In this document: piece by piece, positions 22,019 through 22,019 of the stretch | Layout: each line of letters begins with the position of its first letter | Numbering within the stretch: the stretch's first letter is position 1 | Source: a virus | IMG/VR virus record: IMGVR_UViG_3300000116_000087 | Location: 12,091 to 34,109 of that record | Reading direction: 5' to 3' (one strand) | DNA length: 22,019 nucleotides | Program-made: the position numbers and the translations under genes | The notes under the pieces: model-generated | What the model saw: the letters and a program-made list of their open reading frames with translations, nothing else | What the model was told of the DNA's origin: nothing | Database searches by the model: none

Positions 22019-22019
22019 C

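Overview
The window looks like part of a lytic tailed cyanophage genome. The cyanobacterial link rests on an NblA-like protein (6259-6552, minus strand), which in cyanobacteria directs phycobilisome breakdown, on a phage dCTP deaminase, on a Dam-like protein carrying an LFPPGG loop, and on small basic proteins of a type I associate with cyanophages. No host genes, tRNAs, CRISPR arrays or insertion sequences were seen. The phage lineage is not settled. The capsid protein does not look like T4-type gp23 and is closer in layout to the N4-gp56-like group; a relation to S-TIM5-like cyanophages is only a guess.

Layout. 1-2112 (minus) is a tail fibre running off the left edge, followed by a proline-rich membrane-anchored protein. 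2619-5101 (plus) is a compact early/middle operon: an HTH DNA-binding protein, two unknowns, a Dam-like protein and dCTP deaminase. 5098-7725 mixes small genes on both strands: a basic protein, two overlapping plus-strand frames of which the second ends in a DUF3310 domain, the NblA-like gene, a GH24 lysozyme and two small basic proteins. 7728-10589 is a 953-residue structural-type protein. 10598-11659 holds a CxxC-type HNH nuclease, an excisionase-like protein and an integrase-like fragment around a dyad-rich divergent promoter region. 11708-20221 (minus) is the virion block: fibre- or baseplate-like proteins, a transglycosylase-like and an M23-like peptidoglycan enzyme, an HhH protein, a probable capsid decoration protein and the major capsid protein. 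A probable scaffold gene enters from the right edge.

Main discovery: the major capsid gene is split. Its reading frame continues 21 codons upstream of the ATG at 20158 with protein-like sequence and no start. Immediately upstream on the minus strand is a complete group IA-like intron core (P2, P3, P4, P5, P6a, P7, P7.1, P8 and J8/7 can all be drawn). A short first exon, GTG TTC ATT GAT at 21045-21056, follows a good GGAGG. P1 carries U-G at the splice site, P10 can form, and both junctions fall between codons in one frame. Splicing out 20222-21044 (823 nt) gives a 387-residue capsid protein beginning MFID-NDFPKLL. The intron carries an HNH homing-endonuclease gene on the opposite (plus) strand, filling the P1 loop. 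This antisense arrangement in a capsid gene is unusual and is the item most worth checking.

How it works together: the plus-strand genes supply nucleotide and DNA metabolism, the NblA-like protein may remodel the host antenna, the lysozyme ends infection, and the minus-strand block builds head and tail. Two virion peptidoglycan enzymes share a C-terminal tag that may place them in the particle.
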